Source: Candidatus Melainabacteria bacterium
GTDB taxonomy: Bacteria; Cyanobacteriota; Vampirovibrionia; LMEP-6097
Assembly: GCA_028817775.1 (NCBI GenBank)
Contig: JAPPOW010000130.1
Location: forward strand, 1 to 24,003
Length of the DNA: 24,003 nucleotides
Reading direction: 5' to 3'
Each line of letters opens with the position of its first letter. The stretch's first letter is position 1. The position numbers and the translations under genes were made by a program. Below, piece after piece: positions 20,825 through 24,003 of the stretch. Below the pieces are notes generated by a model. That model worked only from the letters and a program-made list of their open reading frames with translations. It was not told where the DNA came from and searched no databases.

Positions 20825-20833
20825 AAACCCCCG

Positions 20834-21283
20834 ATGGCAAAAGACAATTTACCAGTAGATAAAATTAACAAATTAGCCGGGATTCTTAAAGATCAAGGGC
20901 TAACTGAGATCGAAGTTGAAGCTGATGGTATGAAGATCAAAGTTCGCTCTGAGTCTTCAGTTGTAGCTGCTCCAGCAGCAGTGGCTGCAGCTACGGCGGC
21001 ACCAGCAGCAAATGGAGCAGCACCTGCAGCTCCAGCAGATTCTAATTTAATTGAAATCAAATCACCAATGGTTGGTACTTTTTATAGCGCAGCTTCACCT
21101 GATGCTGATGCCTTTGTTAAAGTTGGTGACAAAGTAGCTAAGGGTGACACGCTTTGTATTGTAGAAGCGATGAAATTGATGAACGAATTACCGTCTGATG
21201 CTGCAGGTACAGTGAAAGAAATCTGTGTTCAGAACGGTGAAGCGGTTTCTTATGGTCAGGTGATCATGCGTCTTGCCCCTTAA
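20834..21283 (+). CDS. accB: Biotin carboxyl carrier protein of acetyl-CoA carboxylase
   Basis: AccB carries the carboxybiotin that acetyl-CoA carboxylase uses to make malonyl-CoA for fatty acid synthesis. The 149-residue protein has an N-terminal region (DKINKLAGILKDQGLTEIEV), a flexible Ala/Pro-rich linker (about 43-70), and the biotinyl domain SPMVGTFY to the end, with the modified Lys114 in VEAMKLMNEL. The start at ATG 20834 is preferred; the frame stays open to an ATG at 20762, but that extension is translated palindromic repeat and crosses the -10. The neighbour efp supports the call. Its 3' end overlaps rnc by 11 nt. Confidence 0.96.
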   Translation: MAKDNLPVDKINKLAGILKDQGLTEIEVEADGMKIKVRSESSVVAAPAAVAAATAAPAANGAAPAAPADSNLIEIKSPMVGTFYSAASPDADAFVKVGDKVAKGDTLCIVEAMKLMNELPSDAAGTVKEICVQNGEAVSYGQVIMRLAP

Positions 21284-21935
21284 TTCACTAAATTTTCAAG
21301 ACTTAAGTTTATTTGAGCTAGCGCTCACTCATAGTTCTTGCTCTAAGGACAATCCGCAGCAGCTTAATAATGAGCGGCTAGAGTTCTATGGTGATGCTGT
21401 GCTCAAGCTGATCTTTAGTAAGTATCTTTTTTATAAATTTCCTGATTCTGATGAAGGTGTTTTGACTCGTTACCGGGCACGTTTGATTTCTGATGCCTTG
21501 CTTGCTGATATCGCTCATGAAATTGGAGTTGATAACCAGATCAAAGTTGGTTCATCATTAGCTGGCAAGCCTAAACTTCCGGCTTCAGTGATTGGTGATT
21601 CACTTGAAGCAATTATTGGAGCGGTCTATATCGACAAAGGTTTTGATGCTGCAGAAAACTTTGTGCTCTTGGCTTGGGAGCCTCATATTGAGAATGCCAT
21701 TCGAGACGCGATTGAAAAAGATTACAAGTCACTACTACAAGAAAAAATTCAACGAGATCATGACAATCCACCAGACTACAAAACTCTTGGTAGTTCAGGT
21801 CCGGATCACAATAAAGAGTTTGAAGTTGGAGTTTATGCTGGTGATAAATTATTAGGCCAAGCTAGTGGTAAATCTAAGAAAGAGGCAGGTCAAAATGCTG
21901 CCAAAGTGGCGTTAGAAAGCCTCAATGGGGCTTAA
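21273..21935 (+). CDS. rnc: Ribonuclease III
   Basis: RNase III cleaves double-stranded RNA in rRNA maturation and mRNA turnover. The 220-residue protein has the catalytic signature NNERLEFYGDAVL (32-44, Glu37 and Asp41), KLPASVIGDSLEAIIGAVY (about 101-119, second Asp/Glu pair), and a C-terminal dsRNA-binding domain ending KSKKEAGQNAAKVALESL. No ATG exists before the catalytic domain. A TTG at 21273, inside the accB 3' end, is the best start, giving an N-terminus just before LSLFELALTHSS; AGGTGAT lies about 8-11 nt upstream. The rare start and overlap suggest translational coupling to accB. Confidence 0.94.
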   Translation: MPLNSLNFQDLSLFELALTHSSCSKDNPQQLNNERLEFYGDAVLKLIFSKYLFYKFPDSDEGVLTRYRARLISDALLADIAHEIGVDNQIKVGSSLAGKPKLPASVIGDSLEAIIGAVYIDKGFDAAENFVLLAWEPHIENAIRDAIEKDYKSLLQEKIQRDHDNPPDYKTLGSSGPDHNKEFEVGVYAGDKLLGQASGKSKKEAGQNAAKVALESLNGA

Positions 21936-21971
21936 TATCTTAGCTGTGGCATAAAGTATAAGGTTCTAGGT

Positions 21972-21977
21972 TAAAAT
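21972..21977 (+). promoter_or_regulatory. argB -10 element, predicted near-leaderless
   Basis: TAAAAT followed by 9 nt (TATTCACTC) and the ATG at 21987. No Shine-Dalgarno within reach; the nearest AGG is 18 nt from the ATG. Confidence 0.55.
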
Positions 21978-21986
21978 TATTCACTC

Positions 21987-22838
21987 ATGTCGATAGAACG
22001 CGTACAACATTTAGCCGAAGCGCTTCCATATATCCAAAAGTACCAAGGCAAAGTTTTTGTCATCAAGTATGGCGGCTCGGCATTAACTAATCAACAAGTT
22101 TCTGAGTCAACTATCAAGGATTTGGTTTTGCTCAATAGTGTTGGCATCAAAACAATTTTGGTTCATGGTGGTGGACCTGAGATTAATGAACTACTTGCTA
22201 AGTTAGGTAAGGAAATTAAATTTGAAAATGGTTTGCGTAGTACAGATACTGAAACCATGGAAGTAGTAGAGATGGTACTACATGGTAAAGTACAACGCCG
22301 GCTAGTAACTATGATTAACCGCACCGGCACCAAGGCTATTGGTTTGAGTGGACGCGACGGCAGGATTATGATTGCTCAACGTCACGCGAATGCCAAGGAC
22401 GGCAATATGGTCGGTGAAGTCAAATCATCTAACTTGGATTTGATTCATGAGGTACTTGAACTCGGTATGATTCCAGTAATAAGTTCAATTGCTCCTGATG
22501 AAGAAGGAAATGCTTACAATATTAATGCTGATACTATGTGCGCGGAACTTGCAGTGGGCATGAAAGCACACAAGATGATGCTAATGACTGATACCCCTGG
22601 CATACTTAAGGACAAAGATGACGCTAATTCTTTAATCACTGAGCTTAATCTAAAACAAGCACAGGCTTTAATTACTGAGGGCACAGTTGCTGGTGGCATG
22701 ATCCCAAAGACTGAATGTTGTATCAAAGCTATTGAAGCAGGAGTTGATGAAGCCATTATTCTTAACGGTCTGAACGAGCATAGTTTATTGCTTGAAGTGT
22801 TCACAGATATTGGTTCTGGTACAAGGATCTGCAAATAG
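21987..22838 (+). CDS. argB: Acetylglutamate kinase
   Basis: ArgB phosphorylates N-acetylglutamate in arginine synthesis. The 283-residue amino-acid-kinase-fold protein has FVIKYGGSA (24-32, catalytic Lys27), VHGGGPEINELL (59-70), INRTGTKAIGLSGRDG, the acetylglutamate-binding segment YNINADTMCAELA, LMTDTPGILKD, and GTVAGGMIPKTECCIKA. The length is normal, and the N-terminal helix ahead of the kinase core (SIERVQHLAEALPYIQKYQG) is typical of arginine-regulated and PII-controlled forms, though that regulation is only an inference. It is flanked by rnc upstream and the outer-membrane gene 34 bp downstream. Confidence 0.97.
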   Translation: MSIERVQHLAEALPYIQKYQGKVFVIKYGGSALTNQQVSESTIKDLVLLNSVGIKTILVHGGGPEINELLAKLGKEIKFENGLRSTDTETMEVVEMVLHGKVQRRLVTMINRTGTKAIGLSGRDGRIMIAQRHANAKDGNMVGEVKSSNLDLIHEVLELGMIPVISSIAPDEEGNAYNINADTMCAELAVGMKAHKMMLMTDTPGILKDKDDANSLITELNLKQAQALITEGTVAGGMIPKTECCIKAIEAGVDEAIILNGLNEHSLLLEVFTDIGSGTRICK

Positions 22839-22872
22839 CAAGAGGAACTTTTTATCTTTCCAGTTGGTCTTA

Positions 22873-23706
22873 ATGTCTATGCGAAGAAGAATCCTCTTAG
22901 TATTAGTCTTAATAAGTTTTACAGCAGTTTCTGCTAAAGCAGTCAAACAATTCTTGCGACCAATCAGTCTCGATAGTGCCTATATTAATACTGAGAAGAA
23001 AAATGAAATTAGAGCGGGTTTTGATTACTTACGTGATGGTAATGACAATAACTACAGTGTCAATAGTTATAGCGTTAATGTCAAATATAAGAGAGCTTTT
23101 GACACAGAGATCCCAACTCGAGCTAGCGTCAGCTTAGGTTTAGAGCTACTCAACGAAGAATTTGATGAAAGCTTTGATTTTAGCGAGTTAGATTTCAGCA
23201 ATATGGTTGTTGGGCTAGAAGCAGCTCCTCTCAACAAAGAAGACCTTAGTCTTGTTTTCTATTTTGATCAAACCATTCCAACCGGTTTTGGTATAGGTTA
23301 CTTAAGTCCAATTAATACAGATACTTATGCTTTTCATATTGGTACTAGATACCAAGTCAAACTATTAGATAGGCTAAGACTCTTTGGTGATTTATCATAT
23401 ATCAAGTCATTTTCATTTGATGATGACTCAGAAGAAGGTAGCCTCGATTACTTCAGCTATATAAATGAATTAGTCTTAGATACCGGAACAAAGATCAATC
23501 CAACTCTTGGCTTTGCAAGCAATAATCTTATTAATGCTGCCTTTGATAGTGGTGATCAGTTCTTCATTATTCCAGGTGTCATCATTCCTTTTGGCGAGGA
23601 AGATCAATCTCAAGCAAGAATTGGGGTCCCAATAGGTTTAGCACAACCTTCAGGAGTCTTTGGCTATGACATTGGCGTACAAGCAAACTTCTTTACTATC
23701 TTCTAA
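22873..23706 (+). CDS. Predicted outer-membrane beta-barrel protein
   Basis: A 277-residue exported protein. The first residues MSMRRRILLVLVLISFTAVS form a signal peptide, with cleavage likely after AKA. The frame is open 81 bp farther up into argB, but the signal peptide fixes the start near 22873 (ATG TCT ATG; 22879 equally possible). The mature part alternates polar and hydrophobic residues in many short strands (NEIRAGFDYLRDG, YSVNVKYKRAF, RASVSLGLELL, YAFHIGTRYQVKLLDRLRLF) and ends GYDIGVQANFFTIF, with the terminal Phe favoured by the BAM machinery. This implies an outer membrane. The specific role is unknown; it could be a porin-like or structural barrel. The 3' end overlaps the DUF721 gene by 3 bp. 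Confidence 0.7.
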   Translation: MSMRRRILLVLVLISFTAVSAKAVKQFLRPISLDSAYINTEKKNEIRAGFDYLRDGNDNNYSVNSYSVNVKYKRAFDTEIPTRASVSLGLELLNEEFDESFDFSELDFSNMVVGLEAAPLNKEDLSLVFYFDQTIPTGFGIGYLSPINTDTYAFHIGTRYQVKLLDRLRLFGDLSYIKSFSFDDDSEEGSLDYFSYINELVLDTGTKINPTLGFASNNLINAAFDSGDQFFIIPGVIIPFGEEDQSQARIGVPIGLAQPSGVFGYDIGVQANFFTIF

Positions 23707-24003
23707 GTCCTAAGTTCAAACAAGATTGCCCGAATATGAGGCAAATCATAATCTTCAAGCAGTTCAAAGAATTTCTTCTCAAGCATGGGCTTAAGAAACT
23801 GAAGTTCATTTGCCATCACAGCTGAACGGACTCCAATCACCAGATCACGCTCCCGATCAATCCTATGCACAAAAGTATATTCTTGCAATTTCTTTGATAG
23901 AGCAGGCTTGAGACTATCTTTTAAGAAATTATCCCAAAGACGAATGATTTTAAGGTCACCCATTTTACCTTCAATATTCAAACCTTTGAAGACAGATGGT
24001 AGA
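23703..24003 (-). CDS. DUF721/DciA-like protein (5' end beyond window)
   Basis: The minus-strand frame runs from a stop at 23703 to the window edge with no stop, so the N-terminus lies outside; an internal TTG (23981) or ATG (23963) need not be the start. The visible about 100 residues read LWDNFLKDSLKPALSKKLQE, then VHRIDRERDLVIGVRSAVMA and ELQFLKPMLEKKFFELL, ending RAILFEL. The W...(V)...V.V.S..(M)A.EL..L......L......V..I.F pattern fits DUF721 proteins, the group containing DciA, a loader of the replicative helicase. The fit rests on pattern rather than a diagnostic motif. It converges on the outer-membrane gene with a 3-bp overlap. Confidence 0.65.
   Translation of the reverse strand, partial: LPSVFKGLNIEGKMGDLKIIRLWDNFLKDSLKPALSKKLQEYTFVHRIDRERDLVIGVRSAVMANELQFLKPMLEKKFFELLEDYDLPHIRAILFELRT

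Noticed and set aside
1..24003. CRISPR array, prophage, insertion sequence or defence island
   Set aside because: No regularly spaced direct repeats, transposase, integrase or phage gene was found; the genes are mainly housekeeping with similar base composition throughout.

Overview
The window looks like chromosomal DNA of a diderm bacterium on the cyanobacterial branch, most likely a non-photosynthetic relative (Melainabacteria/Vampirovibrionia type). This is an inference from gene content. A DUF512 PDZ/radical-SAM protein of the kind typical of cyanobacteria is present, efp lies directly upstream of accB, and YvcK carries an N-terminal two-helix membrane extension. There is also a flagellar/type III secretion C-ring (SpoA) protein and a predicted outer-membrane barrel, and no photosynthesis genes. 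Nothing marks the region as a phage or genomic island; it is mostly housekeeping genes at high density.

Layout. 1-2393 (minus): 5' part of secD, a structured RNA element, and ispE. 2481-3908 (plus): DUF512 protein, divergent from ispE. 3892-7527 (minus): an 86-residue hypothetical, a lipoprotein fusing a PstS-like and a LivJ-like binding domain, a second copy of the structured RNA on the plus strand, and a protein with two SpoA domains. 7735-9976: alpha/beta hydrolase (plus) against a methyltransferase and a small secreted cysteine protein (minus). 10130-12798 (plus): Na/Pi cotransporter and two small helical hypotheticals. 12769-19629 (minus): xth, a hypothetical, leuB, then the crcB / RapZ-C / yvcK / pfkB-like cluster. 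19749-23706 (plus): yraN, efp, accB, rnc, argB and an outer-membrane barrel, facing a DUF721/DciA-like gene that runs off the right edge.

Three things stand out beyond the gene list. (1) Two non-coding copies of one folded element (minus strand 1265-1434; plus strand 6128-6247) share the same architecture: a 19-bp closing stem and two inner hairpins whose stem sequences differ but still pair. All seven imperfect closing pairs are G.U on a single strand, so this is probably an RNA. I do not recognise the family. (2) Twelve genes have a TATAAT-like hexamer ending only 6-9 nt before the start codon and no Shine-Dalgarno, which implies widespread leaderless transcription. (3) The intergenic gaps carry palindromic repeats: three copies of a GTCATTGCGAG...GAAGCAATC element, one GATC..TGTCATC element, and a 149-bp branched cruciform in front of leuB. 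All four convergent gene pairs overlap at their 3' ends. I found no tRNA, rRNA, CRISPR array, insertion sequence or convincing intrinsic terminator.
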